A stretch of DNA of 64,000 bases from an uncultured Lachnospiraceae bacterium (GTDB lineage: Bacteria > Bacillota > Clostridia > Lachnospirales > Lachnospiraceae), in assembly GCA_947631685.1 (NCBI GenBank), contig CANRMI010000002.1, positions 62,001 to 126,000 on the forward strand, read 5' to 3'. The position numbers and the translations under genes are program-made. Each line of letters opens with the position of its first letter. The first letter of the stretch is position 1. The notes under the pieces are model-generated. The model was given only the letters and a program-made list of their open reading frames with translations, had not been told where the DNA came from and ran no database searches. This document shows, piece after piece, positions 35,732 to 45,029 of this stretch.

Positions 35732-36787
35732 ATGTTGAAAACTTCTTTTCGCAACAAGCGCAACGGCTTTGAAACCGTGGGGGCGGACGGGCATCCTATT
35801 TCCGATTTCCCCGCAGGCAAGATAGCCCTTGCGGTAGTGATCGTACTGGCGGTGCTGATCCTGGCCTTTAATTCTGCTTATCAGATCGGGGAACAGGAGC
35901 AGGCTGTCCTCATTACCTTCGGACAGGCATCTTCGGTCACGGAACCGGGCCTGCATTTTAAAATTCCCTTTATCCAGCAGGTGAGAAAGGTAAATACCAC
36001 CATTCAGGGTTTTGCTATCGGCTACGACCAGGATACGGACGCTGCCAACGAGGAAGAATCCCTGATGATCACTTCGGATTACAATTTTGTCAATGTGGAC
36101 TTCTTTGTGGAATACCGCTTCTCCGATCCGGTCAAGGCGGTATTTGCTTCCAGTGATCCGGTTGAGATCCTGCGGAATATCAGCATGAGCTGTATCCGCA
36201 ACGTTATCGGCAGTTACCCGGTGGATGATGTGCTGACCACGGGGAAGAACGAGATACAGGCCGCTATCAAGGAAAGCATTTTACAGAAGCTGGAAGAGCA
36301 GGATTTGGGCATTCAGCTTGTCAATATTACCATACAGGATTCCGAGCCGCCCACACAGGAGGTCATGGCTGCCTTTAAGGCAGTGGAAACCGCGAAGCAG
36401 GGCAAGGAAACCGCTATCAACAACGCGAATAAATACCGGAACGAACAGATTCCCTTAGCGGAGGCGCGGGCGGACGCCATTATCCAGGATGCGGAAGCGG
36501 AGAAGGCCGCCCGCATTAACGAAGCCACCGCGCAGGTAGCCCGCTTTAACGCCATGTATGAAGAATATATCAAGAATCCGGAAGTCACCAGGGAGAGAAT
36601 GTTCTATGAAGCCATGGAAGAGATCCTGCCCGATCTCAAGGTTGTGATCGAGAGTCCCAGCGGAAATGTCCAGACCTTCTATCCGTTAGAATCCTTTGCT
36701 GATTTTGGTGCGCCCCAGACCCAGAGCGGTACCGGCAGCACAGGCGGCAGTACGGATAACGGTACGGCCGGGGATACGCAGCAGTAG
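35732..36787 (+). CDS. hflK: HflK-like SPFH/prohibitin membrane protein
   Basis: A 351-residue protein with a short cytoplasmic start, one membrane helix (about 26-48) and an SPFH/Band 7 domain beginning EQEQAVLITFGQASS. A long coiled coil follows with Ala/Glu/Lys repeats (AEARADAIIQDAEAEKAARI). The C terminus is a Gly/Ser/Thr-rich tail. In E. coli HflK and HflC form a cage around FtsH and limit its access to membrane substrates. ATG 35732 is preceded by AGGAGG at seven bases; an upstream in-frame start has no site. hflC follows after 16 bases. Confidence 0.85.
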   Translation: MLKTSFRNKRNGFETVGADGHPISDFPAGKIALAVVIVLAVLILAFNSAYQIGEQEQAVLITFGQASSVTEPGLHFKIPFIQQVRKVNTTIQGFAIGYDQDTDAANEEESLMITSDYNFVNVDFFVEYRFSDPVKAVFASSDPVEILRNISMSCIRNVIGSYPVDDVLTTGKNEIQAAIKESILQKLEEQDLGIQLVNITIQDSEPPTQEVMAAFKAVETAKQGKETAINNANKYRNEQIPLAEARADAIIQDAEAEKAARINEATAQVARFNAMYEEYIKNPEVTRERMFYEAMEEILPDLKVVIESPSGNVQTFYPLESFADFGAPQTQSGTGSTGGSTDNGTAGDTQQ

Positions 36788-36803
36788 GAAAGGAGAAACA
36801 GCT

Positions 36804-37667
36804 ATGAAAACAGCAAAGAAAATCATACTTATCGCCGTGATACTGCTCCTGCTTTTAGTCGGCGGTTCCAGTATCGTGATCACTCAGGAAAATGAATACA
36901 CGTTGATCCGGCAGTTCGGCAAGGTGGACCATGTGGTAGCTGACGCCGGTGTCAGTTTTCGGATCCCTTTTATCCAGACAGTGGACAAGCTGCCCAAGCA
37001 GACGCTCTTGTACGATCTGCCTTCCTCCGATGTCATTACCGGAGACAAAAAGACCATGATAACGGATAGCTACATCTTATGGCATATTACCGATCCGTTA
37101 AAATTTGCCCAGACCTTAAACTGTTCCGTTTCCAACGCGGAGAACCGTCTGGATACCATTGTCTATAACGCCACCAAAAACATTATCAGCAGCATGAGCC
37201 AGGAGGATGTGATCAGCGGCCGTGACGGGGAGCTTTCCGCTGCCATCATGGAAAACATCGGCGCCTCTCTGGATCCGTACGGTATTGAGCTCTTAGCATT
37301 TGAAACCAAACATCTGGATCTGCCCGAAGACAACAAGACCGCTGTCTATGAGCGTATGATCTCCGAGCGTGACAATATCGCGGCCACCTACACCGCGGAG
37401 GGAAATTCCGAAGCCCAGATGATCCGCAACACTACGGACAGAGAAGTCACGGTCATGATCTCCGAAGCGGAAAAGCAGGCGGAAATCCTGACTGCGGAGG
37501 GCGAAGCGGAATACATGCGGATCCTTTCCGAGGCCTATTCCGATCCGGCCCGTACCGAGTTCTATTCCTTTGTGCGCAGCCTGGACGCCATCAAGATCAC
37601 CATGACGGGAGACAATAAGACGCTGATACTTTCTCCCGATTCACCGCTTGCGCAGATCTTTTATTGA
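36804..37667 (+). CDS. hflC: HflC-like SPFH/prohibitin membrane protein
   Basis: A 287-residue SPFH protein with an N-terminal membrane helix (about 5-25), the Band 7 start ENEYTLIRQFGKVDHV and the HflC-type stretch AEGNSEAQMIRNTTDREVTVMI with a coiled coil. The C terminus is conserved in HflC (SDPARTEFYSFVRSLDA). I start at ATG 36804 with AAAGGAG upstream, since the frame before it overlaps hflK and looks like a shadow. With HflK it probably forms a membrane scaffold. The FtsH gene lies 23 kb away. Confidence 0.87.
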   Translation: MKTAKKIILIAVILLLLLVGGSSIVITQENEYTLIRQFGKVDHVVADAGVSFRIPFIQTVDKLPKQTLLYDLPSSDVITGDKKTMITDSYILWHITDPLKFAQTLNCSVSNAENRLDTIVYNATKNIISSMSQEDVISGRDGELSAAIMENIGASLDPYGIELLAFETKHLDLPEDNKTAVYERMISERDNIAATYTAEGNSEAQMIRNTTDREVTVMISEAEKQAEILTAEGEAEYMRILSEAYSDPARTEFYSFVRSLDAIKITMTGDNKTLILSPDSPLAQIFY

Positions 37668-37705
37668 ACCGGCACGAATCAGGGAAAAAGAAATAAGAGC
37701 GGCGT

Positions 37706-38656
37706 TTATACCAGCAGATATACCATATATCCTGCCATGCAGGCCAGCATGATAACGCCGCCGGCCCTGGTCAGTTTCTTTTTGCGCACCGCGCAGAGGA
37801 AGAGCAGGATGACCGCCGCAATGGCGATCAGGCTGTCTGCCAGGAAATCTTTGTTGTAAGGCACGTCGGTCAGAAGAGCGGTGGTGCCGATTACGAACAA
37901 AATGTTGAAAACATTGCTGCCTACGATATTGCCCACAGCAATATCCGCTTTCTTTTTGATGGCTGCCGTAGTGGAAGTGATCAGCTCCGGCAGGGATGTA
38001 CCAAAGGCCACGATGGTCAGGCCGATCAGGCGCTCGCTCATACCGAAGATACGCGCCAGCTCTGTGGCCGCGTCCACAGTGATGTTGCTGCCGATGATAA
38101 TGCAGGCAGCGCCGCCGACCAGCAGAAGGAGCAGTACCAGCGGACCGCTGTTGACCGTCTCCGCCTCTTCCAGAGACGCCTGTCCTTTCTTTGCCATGCG
38201 CAGCAGGTAGAGCAGATAGAGAATGAAGCAGGCCCATAAAATAATACCGTCTATCCGCGTAACAACGCCGTCAAAATACCCTAATCCGAACAGGAGCACC
38301 GTGACTGCCAGCAGAAAGGGCAGCTCATATTTTAAAGTAGAAGTCTGTACGGCGACCGCGGTAATGACTGCCGTAATCCCCAGGATGAGCAGAATGTTCA
38401 TGATATTGCTGCCCACCACGTTGCCGATGGCGATGGCCGCGCTGTCATTTCCCTCTGTATTTTTCAGTGCCGCCGATATGCTGACCGCGGCCTCCGGCGC
38501 GCTGGTTCCCATGGCCACGATGGTCAGGCCGATCACCAGCTGGGGAATGCCCAGCTTATCCGCCAGGGTGGAAGCGCCCCCCACAAACCAGTCGGCCCCT
38601 TTGATCAACATCACAAATCCCAATATCAACAATCCGATCTGTATCACGATTTCCAT
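37706..38656 (-). CDS. Calcium/sodium antiporter (YrbG/CaxA family)
   Basis: A 316-residue cation/Ca2+ exchanger with ten or eleven hydrophobic segments in two homologous halves. The alpha-repeat motifs are GTSAPEAAVSISAA with GNVVGSNIMNILL, and GTSLPELITSTTAA with GNIVGSNVFNILF. The Glu of each repeat is the ion ligand. It probably exports Ca2+ at the expense of Na+ or H+ influx; the direction is inferred. It is convergent with hflC, with 38 bases between and no clear terminator. Confidence 0.92.
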   Translation of the reverse strand: MEIVIQIGLLILGFVMLIKGADWFVGGASTLADKLGIPQLVIGLTIVAMGTSAPEAAVSISAALKNTEGNDSAAIAIGNVVGSNIMNILLILGITAVITAVAVQTSTLKYELPFLLAVTVLLFGLGYFDGVVTRIDGIILWACFILYLLYLLRMAKKGQASLEEAETVNSGPLVLLLLLVGGAACIIIGSNITVDAATELARIFGMSERLIGLTIVAFGTSLPELITSTTAAIKKKADIAVGNIVGSNVFNILFVIGTTALLTDVPYNKDFLADSLIAIAAVILLFLCAVRKKKLTRAGGVIMLACMAGYMVYLLV

Positions 38657-38814
38657 TTATTGCCCCGTTCCTTTCCGTCTTTCTCTTATAGGTATTTTCT
38701 GCTGAAAGTAAGCTGATTACTATAAAATTTTGCGTCAACAGGATTATATTAGCACAAGCGCCAAAAAGAAACAAGTGGGCGGAGGCTTTCCCTATAGAAT
38801 TTTGAGCGCGGGTA

Positions 38815-38823
38815 TGCTACAAT
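38815..38823 (+). promoter_or_regulatory. Extended -10 promoter of mntP
   Basis: TGCTACAAT (38815-38823) is an extended -10 box without a good -35. The leader to the mntP start is about 50 bases, too short for a manganese (yybP-ykoY) riboswitch, and I see none. Confidence 0.5.
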
Positions 38824-38879
38824 ACCGGTAAAATAAAAAATCCGGGAGAGGAACGAAAAAGGGAAAGGGGCAGAGGGAT

Positions 38880-39461
38880 ATGGAAGAGAGTCTCCTGTTT
38901 ATTCTAAACAGTGTTCTTTTGGGCGTGGGACTTGCCATGGACGCTTTTTCCGTATCCATGGCAAACGGCTTAAATGAGCCGGCAATGAAAAAAGGCAGGA
39001 TGTGCGGGATCGCCGGGACATTTGCCGGATTTCAGTTTGCCATGCCTGTGGTAGGCTGGCTCTGTGTCCACACCATTGTGCGGTATCTGGAGGCTTTTGA
39101 AAAATTTGTGCCCTGGATCGCGCTGATACTGTTGGCGTATATCGGCGGCAGAATGCTGGCGGAAGGCATACGGGGCAGCGGGGAAGAAGAAAAGAGGGGA
39201 CTGACCGTAAGCGTGCTGATGCTGCAGGGAATCGCCACTTCCATTGACGCTTTGTCCGTTGGCTTTACCATTGCGGAATACGGATGGCTCATGGCTTTGG
39301 CTGCCGCACTGATCATTGCGGCCGTAACCTTTGTCATCTGTATGGCCGGGCTGGTTATCGGAGAACGGTTTGGAACCCGGCTTTCCAATAGGGCGCAGAT
39401 ATTCGGCGGCGTCATCCTGATCCTTATCGGCGTGGAAATTTTTATCAGAAGTCTTATCTGA
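38880..39461 (+). CDS. mntP: Manganese efflux pump MntP
   Basis: A 193-residue inner-membrane protein with six hydrophobic segments. The MntP motif GLAMDAFSVSMANGL appears in helix 1 and its internal repeat GIATSIDALSVGFT in helix 4; the paired aspartates in the two repeats line the transport path. AAAGGGGCAGAGGG precedes the ATG. It exports Mn2+ to prevent toxicity. It is the single gene of its unit. Confidence 0.92.
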   Translation: MEESLLFILNSVLLGVGLAMDAFSVSMANGLNEPAMKKGRMCGIAGTFAGFQFAMPVVGWLCVHTIVRYLEAFEKFVPWIALILLAYIGGRMLAEGIRGSGEEEKRGLTVSVLMLQGIATSIDALSVGFTIAEYGWLMALAAALIIAAVTFVICMAGLVIGERFGTRLSNRAQIFGGVILILIGVEIFIRSLI

Positions 39462-39474
39462 AAGATACTTGTAT

Positions 39475-39502
39475 TTGAACGGCAAATATACTATGATATT
39501 AT
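39475..39502 (+). promoter_or_regulatory. Promoter of the polysaccharide deacetylase gene
   Basis: TTGAAC (39475-39480) and TATTAT (39497-39502) with 16-base spacing. Confidence 0.45.
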
Positions 39503-39598
39503 AGTAAATTTATGAAAATAGTCTGCCTTATCTGCCTGTATCCGAAGCAATCCGGTATAGGTAAATTCGGCATACTGTTAAGGAGAGGAGTCATACCT

Positions 39599-40396
39599 TT
39601 GCAGATATATTATTGTTTTCCAAACGGAAAAGCGAAAGTGCTTACCATGAGTTATGATGACGGCAAACTGCCGGACGAGAGACTGCTGGAGATCTTTAAC
39701 CGGAACGGCATACGGGGGACTTTCAACCTAAACTTCGGTATGATGGACAGACCGGAGAGAATTAAGAAAGAAAAGATCCAGGAACTGTATCAGGGGCATG
39801 AAGTGGCTACCCATACCATGAGCCACCCCACGATCGCCAGGTGTCCGTTGAGCAGGGTGGCAGAGGAACTGCTGGAGGACAGAAAGGGCCTGGAGAGCCT
39901 GGTGGGGTATCCTGTGCGGGGACACGCCTATCCCAATGGCTCCTACAGTGACGACATTAAGAAATTGTTTGAGACTCTGGGAGTGGCCTATGCCAGGACC
40001 GCCTGCTTTGAGTCGGGGAGCCTGGAGCTGCCGGAGGATCCGCTGGCCTGGAACGGCACCTGTCATCACAATTACAATCTGATGAAGTATGCCCATGAAT
40101 TTGCGGAATTTCATAAGCCTCAGTATTTAAAATGTCTCTATGTATGGGGACACAGCAGCGATTTTGAAAGGGACGGCAACTGGGAGCTGATAGAGGAATT
40201 TTGCGCCTACATGAGCGGCAGGGAAGACATCTGGTACGCCACCAATATTGAGATCGTAGACTATATGCAGGTGTGCAGAAGCCTGCAGTTTGGGGCGGCA
40301 GGTGATTTTGTCTACAACCCTTCAGCGGCTTCCGCGTGGCTGAAGGTAGGAGAAGATGTGATAGAGGTCAGGGGAGGAACCCTGGTAAAATGGTAA
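39599..40396 (+). CDS. Polysaccharide deacetylase family protein
   Basis: A 265-residue NodB-fold protein without a signal peptide. The first catalytic motif is LTMSYDDG and the metal histidines are in THTMSHP. VRGHAYPNGSY is a later active-site segment. I choose TTG 39599 since GGAGAGGAG lies eight bases upstream; an ATG at 39512 adds sequence with no family match. The absence of a signal suggests a cytosolic substrate, perhaps a sugar released by other enzymes, but the substrate is not known. A terminator follows. Confidence 0.82.
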   Translation: MQIYYCFPNGKAKVLTMSYDDGKLPDERLLEIFNRNGIRGTFNLNFGMMDRPERIKKEKIQELYQGHEVATHTMSHPTIARCPLSRVAEELLEDRKGLESLVGYPVRGHAYPNGSYSDDIKKLFETLGVAYARTACFESGSLELPEDPLAWNGTCHHNYNLMKYAHEFAEFHKPQYLKCLYVWGHSSDFERDGNWELIEEFCAYMSGREDIWYATNIEIVDYMQVCRSLQFGAAGDFVYNPSAASAWLKVGEDVIEVRGGTLVKW

Positions 40397-40402
40397 CAAG
40401 AG

Positions 40403-40429
40403 CCTGACAGGGCAGCCTGTCAGGTTTTT
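40403..40429 (+). terminator. Intrinsic terminator after the deacetylase gene
   Basis: CCTGACAGG (40403-40411) pairs with CCTGTCAGG (40416-40424), four-base loop, then five T. Confidence 0.85.
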
Positions 40430-40478
40430 GCCGTATTGAGGGATATTTGCCCTATTGTGGTGCAGGAGAGGATTGGGA

Positions 40479-41966
40479 ATGAAAAAATATGTAATGGCAT
40501 TGGATGAGGGAACCACCAGCGCGCGCTGCATTTTGTTTGATAAGCAGGGGAAAATCTGTTCCATGGCCCAGAAAGAGTTTGAGCAGATCTATCCCAAGGC
40601 GGGATGGGTGGAGCATGATCCCATGGAAATCTGGTCTTCCCAGCTGGCAGTGGCTATTGAGGCCATGGCGAAAATAGGAGCAAAACCGGAGGAAATAAGC
40701 GGTATTGGGATCACCAACCAGAGAGAGACCACTATTGTGTGGGACAGGTATACGGGGGAGCCGGTGTACAACGCCATTGTCTGGCAGTGCCGCAGGACAG
40801 CGGGTGCCATTGACGCGCTGACGGCGGCAGGCTTTGATAAGACTGTCCGGGAGAGAACGGGACTGATTCCCGACGCTTATTTCAGCGCGTCCAAGGTCGC
40901 GTGGATACTGGAAAATGTGGAGGGCGCGGGCAAAAGAGCCGAAGCGGGGGAACTGCTTTTTGGAACCGTGGATACGTGGCTTATCTGGAACCTGACCAGG
41001 GGAGCGGTGCATGTGACGGACTATACCAACGCTTCCCGTACCATGCTGTTCAATATCCATACCCTGGAGTGGGACAAGGAAATTCTGGCGTATTTTAAGA
41101 TACCGGAGAGTATGCTGCCCGAGGTAAAGCCTTCCAGCTGTATTTACGGGGAAACAGAGGCCTTTGGAGGCAGGATTCCCATAGCGGGCGCAGCGGGCGA
41201 CCAGCAGGCGGCTTTGTTCGGACAGTGCTGTTTCGACGCGGGAGAAGTCAAGAATACCTACGGGACAGGCTGTTTTCTGCTGATGCATACGGGAGAGAAA
41301 GCGATCGCTTCCGGCAGCGGGCTGTTGACTACCATAGCGGCGGGCACCGGCGATCGGCCCGTGTATGCGCTGGAAGGCAGCGTGTTTGTGGCGGGAGCCG
41401 CCATGCAGTGGCTGCGGGACGGTATGCGGATGATAAGGAGCGCCGCCCAGTCGGAAGAGTACGCGGCGGCGGTGGAGGATACCGGCGGCGTTTATGTGGT
41501 ACCGGCCTTTGCAGGGCTGGGAGCCCCTTATTGGAACCCTTACGCGAGGGGCACTGTGGTGGGGCTGACAAGGGGCTGCACCAAGGAGCATTTTATCAGG
41601 GCGGCACTGGAATCCATAGCCTTTCAGACAGCGGATGTGCTGGCGGCCATGGAAAAGGACGCGGGCATGAAACTGAAAAGCCTGAAGGTGGACGGAGGCG
41701 CCAGCGCCAATGATTTTCTGATGCAGTTCCAGTCCGACATCCTGCACACGGAGGTCAGAAGACCGGAATGCATTGAGATCACTGCGCTGGGCGCCGCTTA
41801 TCTGGCGGGACTGGCAGCGGGATACTGGAAGGATACGGCGGAGATCAGGGAAAACTGGCAGCTGGGAAGTGTTTTTCTGCCGGGGATGAAAGCAGATACA
41901 AGAGAGAGCCTGTTAAAGGGCTGGAAAAAAGCTGTAAAATGTGCTTTAATATGGGCAGAAGAGTAA
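40479..41966 (+). CDS. glpK: Glycerol kinase
   Basis: A 495-residue FGGY-family kinase that makes glycerol-3-phosphate. The ATP-binding start [25 protein letters not shown] and the substrate site WQCRRTAG are intact; [14 protein letters not shown] and [12 protein letters not shown] follow. The FGGY signature region lies near residue 360-400. I start at ATG 40479 because GGAGAGG precedes it and the N terminus then matches the family; ATG 40455 has no site. No glycerol facilitator is next to it. It heads a four-gene run with short gaps. Confidence 0.96.
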   Translation: MKKYVMALDEGTTSARCILFDKQGKICSMAQKEFEQIYPKAGWVEHDPMEIWSSQLAVAIEAMAKIGAKPEEISGIGITNQRETTIVWDRYTGEPVYNAIVWQCRRTAGAIDALTAAGFDKTVRERTGLIPDAYFSASKVAWILENVEGAGKRAEAGELLFGTVDTWLIWNLTRGAVHVTDYTNASRTMLFNIHTLEWDKEILAYFKIPESMLPEVKPSSCIYGETEAFGGRIPIAGAAGDQQAALFGQCCFDAGEVKNTYGTGCFLLMHTGEKAIASGSGLLTTIAAGTGDRPVYALEGSVFVAGAAMQWLRDGMRMIRSAAQSEEYAAAVEDTGGVYVVPAFAGLGAPYWNPYARGTVVGLTRGCTKEHFIRAALESIAFQTADVLAAMEKDAGMKLKSLKVDGGASANDFLMQFQSDILHTEVRRPECIEITALGAAYLAGLAAGYWKDTAEIRENWQLGSVFLPGMKADTRESLLKGWKKAVKCALIWAEE

Positions 41967-41987
41967 AGAGCGCAGGAGGATACCGGA

Positions 41988-43178
41988 ATGCTGGTACAAA
42001 AATATAAAGAGATGCTTTCGGCAAAATCGGTGATCAGAGAGCTTTCCGAGTTTGCCACGGCCAGAGGAGCCGAGATCGGTTATGAAAATGTATTTGACTA
42101 CAGTTTAGGAAACCCATCCGTACCGGTCCCCAGGGAGCTGACGGATGTGATGGTGCATATGCTGCGGGAAGAGGATCCCATGACGCTGCATGGCTACAGT
42201 CCCAGCCTGGGGATTCCCTCTGTCAGGGAGGCCATAGCCGCCTATCTGGCGAAGCGTACCGGTATGCCCTACAGAAAGGAGCATATCTTTATGGCAAGCG
42301 GCGCGGCGGGCGCTCTGGCTCACGCGTTCAGGCTGGTAACGCAGCGAGGAGATGAGATCCTGACCTTCGCTCCTTTTTTCCCGGAATATCATCCCTATGT
42401 GGATCTGACCGGAGCGGTGTTGAAGGTGGTGCCTCCCGATACGGAAGGCTTTCAGATCCATTTTGAAGCCTTTGAAAAAATGCTTTCTCCCAAGACCATG
42501 GCGGTGCTGATCAATACGCCCAACAATCCCACCGGCGTGGTGTATTCCGCGGCAACGCTGCGAAAGCTGGCGGAAATATTAAAAAGAAAATCAGAGGAAT
42601 ACGGGCATGACATTTATTTGATTTCCGATGAACCCTATCGGGAGATCCTCTTTACGGGCGTGGAGGATAACTGGGTTTCTTCTTTCTATGACAACACCAT
42701 TATGTGCTACAGTTACTCTAAATCTCTTTCCTTCCCCGGAGAGAGGATTGGGTACGTGGCGGTCAGTCCCTTCTGCAGGGACGCGGAGGATATGGTGCAG
42801 ATGTGCGGACAGATATCCAGGGGCATCGGGCATAATTGTCCGCCTTCCCTCATACAGTTAGCGATAGCAAAGGTACAAGGAAAGACAGCGGATCTGTCCG
42901 TGTATGAAACCAATATGAATATTCTTTACAAAGAATTGACGGCGTTAGGCTTTACCTGTGTAAAGCCCGGCGGGACCTTTTACATATTTCCCAAGGCGCT
43001 GGAGGAAGACGCCAAGGTATTCTGCAAAAAGGCTCTGCAGTACGATCTGGTGCTGGTACCGGGGGATACTTTCGGATGTCCGGGGTATTTCAGAATGGCC
43101 TACTGTATCGACACGAAAAAGGTAGAGCGTTCCCTGCAGGCGCTTCGGAAATTTGTAAAAACCGAGTACGGCGCATAG
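41988..43178 (+). CDS. PLP-dependent aminotransferase, class I/II
   Basis: A 396-residue fold type I aminotransferase. The PLP lysine lies in SYSKSLSFPGERIGY, INTPNNPTGVV is the conserved Asn block, and ISDEPYREILF holds the Asp and Tyr that contact PLP. Near the C terminus GDTFGCPGYFRMAY has the substrate-carboxylate arginine. Substrate cannot be told; aspartate/tyrosine-type enzymes share these motifs. AGGAGG precedes the ATG, and only 21 bases separate it from glpK. Confidence 0.88.
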   Translation: MLVQKYKEMLSAKSVIRELSEFATARGAEIGYENVFDYSLGNPSVPVPRELTDVMVHMLREEDPMTLHGYSPSLGIPSVREAIAAYLAKRTGMPYRKEHIFMASGAAGALAHAFRLVTQRGDEILTFAPFFPEYHPYVDLTGAVLKVVPPDTEGFQIHFEAFEKMLSPKTMAVLINTPNNPTGVVYSAATLRKLAEILKRKSEEYGHDIYLISDEPYREILFTGVEDNWVSSFYDNTIMCYSYSKSLSFPGERIGYVAVSPFCRDAEDMVQMCGQISRGIGHNCPPSLIQLAIAKVQGKTADLSVYETNMNILYKELTALGFTCVKPGGTFYIFPKALEEDAKVFCKKALQYDLVLVPGDTFGCPGYFRMAYCIDTKKVERSLQALRKFVKTEYGA

Positions 43179-43195
43179 GAAAGGAATGGTGACAA

Positions 43196-44044
43196 ATGTA
43201 TCAGGCAGGACTGGTCCTGGAGGGCGGCGGCATGAAGGGAAGCTATACGGCCGGAGTGCTGGACTGCTTTTTGGACAAGGGATTGGAATTTTCAAGTGTA
43301 TACGGAGTTTCGGCGGGCGCATGCCATATGTGCAGCTATCTTTCAAAACAGAGAGGCCGGGCGCTGGCCGTGTGTGTGGATTATCTGGACACCAGAAAAT
43401 ACTGCAGCGCGGAAAGCCTGCTTACTACCGGGGATCTGTTCAATGTGAACATGGCGTACCATCTGATACCGGAGTATCTCAATCCCTACGACTATGAAGC
43501 TTTTCGGGCATATGAGGGAAAGGCCTATGCCGTGGTGACGAATATTGTGACGGGAAAGCCGGAATATCTGCGGATACGGGACATGAAGGAGGACATTGAC
43601 GCCATTCGGGCCTCTGCTTCCCTGCCCCTGGTATCCCGTAATGTAAAATACAAGGGAAATCTGTATCTGGATGGAGGACTTTCGGATTCCGTACCCATTT
43701 GCCGCTCCATTCTGGACGGCAATAAAAAGAATGTGGTGATCCTCACCAAGGAAGAGGGATATGTGAGAAAACCATCCGCCCACCTGGGACTCATAAAGCT
43801 GCGCTATCTGCGGTATCCTAAGGTATATGAGTTGATGGCGCGGCGCCATACGGACTATAACAATACCATGGCTTATCTGGAGCGGCAGCAGGAAAACGGG
43901 CAGGCTTTTGTGCTGCGGCCGAAGAAAGCCAGCGATGTAGGCAGGATTGAAAAAAACACGGAAAAGTTAAAAGCGCTCTATGAAGAGGGGTATCGGGACA
44001 CGGAAGAAAATTTTGAGCTCATTCAAAACTATCTGGAGTCATAA
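43196..44044 (+). CDS. Patatin-like phospholipase family protein
   Basis: A 282-residue cytosolic patatin-fold protein. The oxyanion-hole glycine loop is LEGGGMKGSY, the nucleophile elbow is GVSAGA (Ser near residue 42), and the catalytic aspartate is in LDGGLSD. The dyad is therefore complete, so it should be an active lipid acyl hydrolase. RASASLPLVSRNV is also typical. It lies between an aminotransferase and uppP with small gaps. The lipid substrate and any link to the neighbours are unknown. Confidence 0.9.
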   Translation: MYQAGLVLEGGGMKGSYTAGVLDCFLDKGLEFSSVYGVSAGACHMCSYLSKQRGRALAVCVDYLDTRKYCSAESLLTTGDLFNVNMAYHLIPEYLNPYDYEAFRAYEGKAYAVVTNIVTGKPEYLRIRDMKEDIDAIRASASLPLVSRNVKYKGNLYLDGGLSDSVPICRSILDGNKKNVVILTKEEGYVRKPSAHLGLIKLRYLRYPKVYELMARRHTDYNNTMAYLERQQENGQAFVLRPKKASDVGRIEKNTEKLKALYEEGYRDTEENFELIQNYLES

Positions 44045-44064
44045 CAGGCCGGAAAGAGGTTCTT

Positions 44065-44913
44065 ATGTGGGATATTTTAAAAGCGATTATATTCGGTATC
44101 GTGGAAGGCATTACGGAGTGGCTGCCTGTGAGCAGTACGGGACATCTGATCTTACTGGAAGAGTTTCTGCATTTTGAAAATGTGTCTCCGGATTTTTTTG
44201 AAATGTTTGAAGTGGTCATCCAGCTGGGCGCCATTCTGGCTGTAGTGGTATTGTTCTTTAAGCGGATATGGCCTTTTTGTAAAAAGGGCGGGGGATATAA
44301 GGAAAGCGGTCCGCTGGCTTATGTAAAACCGGACGTTATGACACTCTGGTTTAAGATCCTGACGGCCTGTGTGCCGGCGGCTGTAATAGGTATTTTGTTT
44401 GACGATGAACTGGATGCGCTGTTCTATCACTGGTATGTGGTGGCGGCGTCGTTAATCGTGTTTGGCGTGGCCTTTATTGTGGTAGAAAACTGGAATAAAG
44501 GAAGGACACCAAAAGTGACAGCCTTGTCGGAATTAAGTTTCCAGGCGGCGCTCTTTATCGGCGCGTTTCAGCTTTTGGCGGCTGTCTTTCCGGGAACTTC
44601 CCGTTCCGGCGCCACCATCGTGGGAGCGCTGCTGATCGGGATTTCCCGTTCCGCGGCGGCGGAGTTTACGTTCTTTCTGGCAATTCCGGTGATGTTCGGC
44701 GCAAGCCTGTTAAAGCTGTTGAAATTCGGCCTGCACTTTTCCGGTACGGAGCTGGCGGCACTGGCCGCGGCGGTGATAACGGCTTTTGTGGTATCCGTGG
44801 CCGTGATCCGGTTTTTACTTTCCTATATCAGAAAGCATGATTTTAAGATTTTCGGCTGGTACCGTATTGTATTGGGCGCGCTCGTATTTGGTTATTTTTT
44901 CTTTATCCGATAA
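44065..44913 (+). CDS. uppP: Undecaprenyl-diphosphatase UppP
   Basis: A 282-residue membrane phosphatase (BacA) that converts undecaprenyl pyrophosphate to the monophosphate carrier for peptidoglycan and other polymers; it also gives bacitracin tolerance. The two active-site motifs are EGITEWLPVSSTGHL and PGTSRSGATI. About seven or eight hydrophobic segments follow the usual order. It is the last gene in the glpK run. Confidence 0.96.
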   Translation: MWDILKAIIFGIVEGITEWLPVSSTGHLILLEEFLHFENVSPDFFEMFEVVIQLGAILAVVVLFFKRIWPFCKKGGGYKESGPLAYVKPDVMTLWFKILTACVPAAVIGILFDDELDALFYHWYVVAASLIVFGVAFIVVENWNKGRTPKVTALSELSFQAALFIGAFQLLAAVFPGTSRSGATIVGALLIGISRSAAAEFTFFLAIPVMFGASLLKLLKFGLHFSGTELAALAAAVITAFVVSVAVIRFLLSYIRKHDFKIFGWYRIVLGALVFGYFFFIR

Positions 44914-44922
44914 ACGTAATGG

Positions 44923-44951
44923 TTGACAAGCGCCGTAAAATACACTATATT
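44923..44951 (+). promoter_or_regulatory. Promoter of the DUF6465 gene
   Basis: Consensus TTGACA (44923-44928) and TATATT (44946-44951) with 17-base spacing. Confidence 0.75.
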
Positions 44952-45029
44952 GTAAATGCAGGACAGAACTGCAAAAGATGAAAAAGTTTGGCATCGAAGG
45001 GTGCCGTGTTTTTAAGAAGGGAGGATTTT

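Noticed and set aside
38824-38879. Manganese riboswitch before mntP
   Set aside because: The leader is about 50 bases and does not hold the conserved yybP-ykoY stems.
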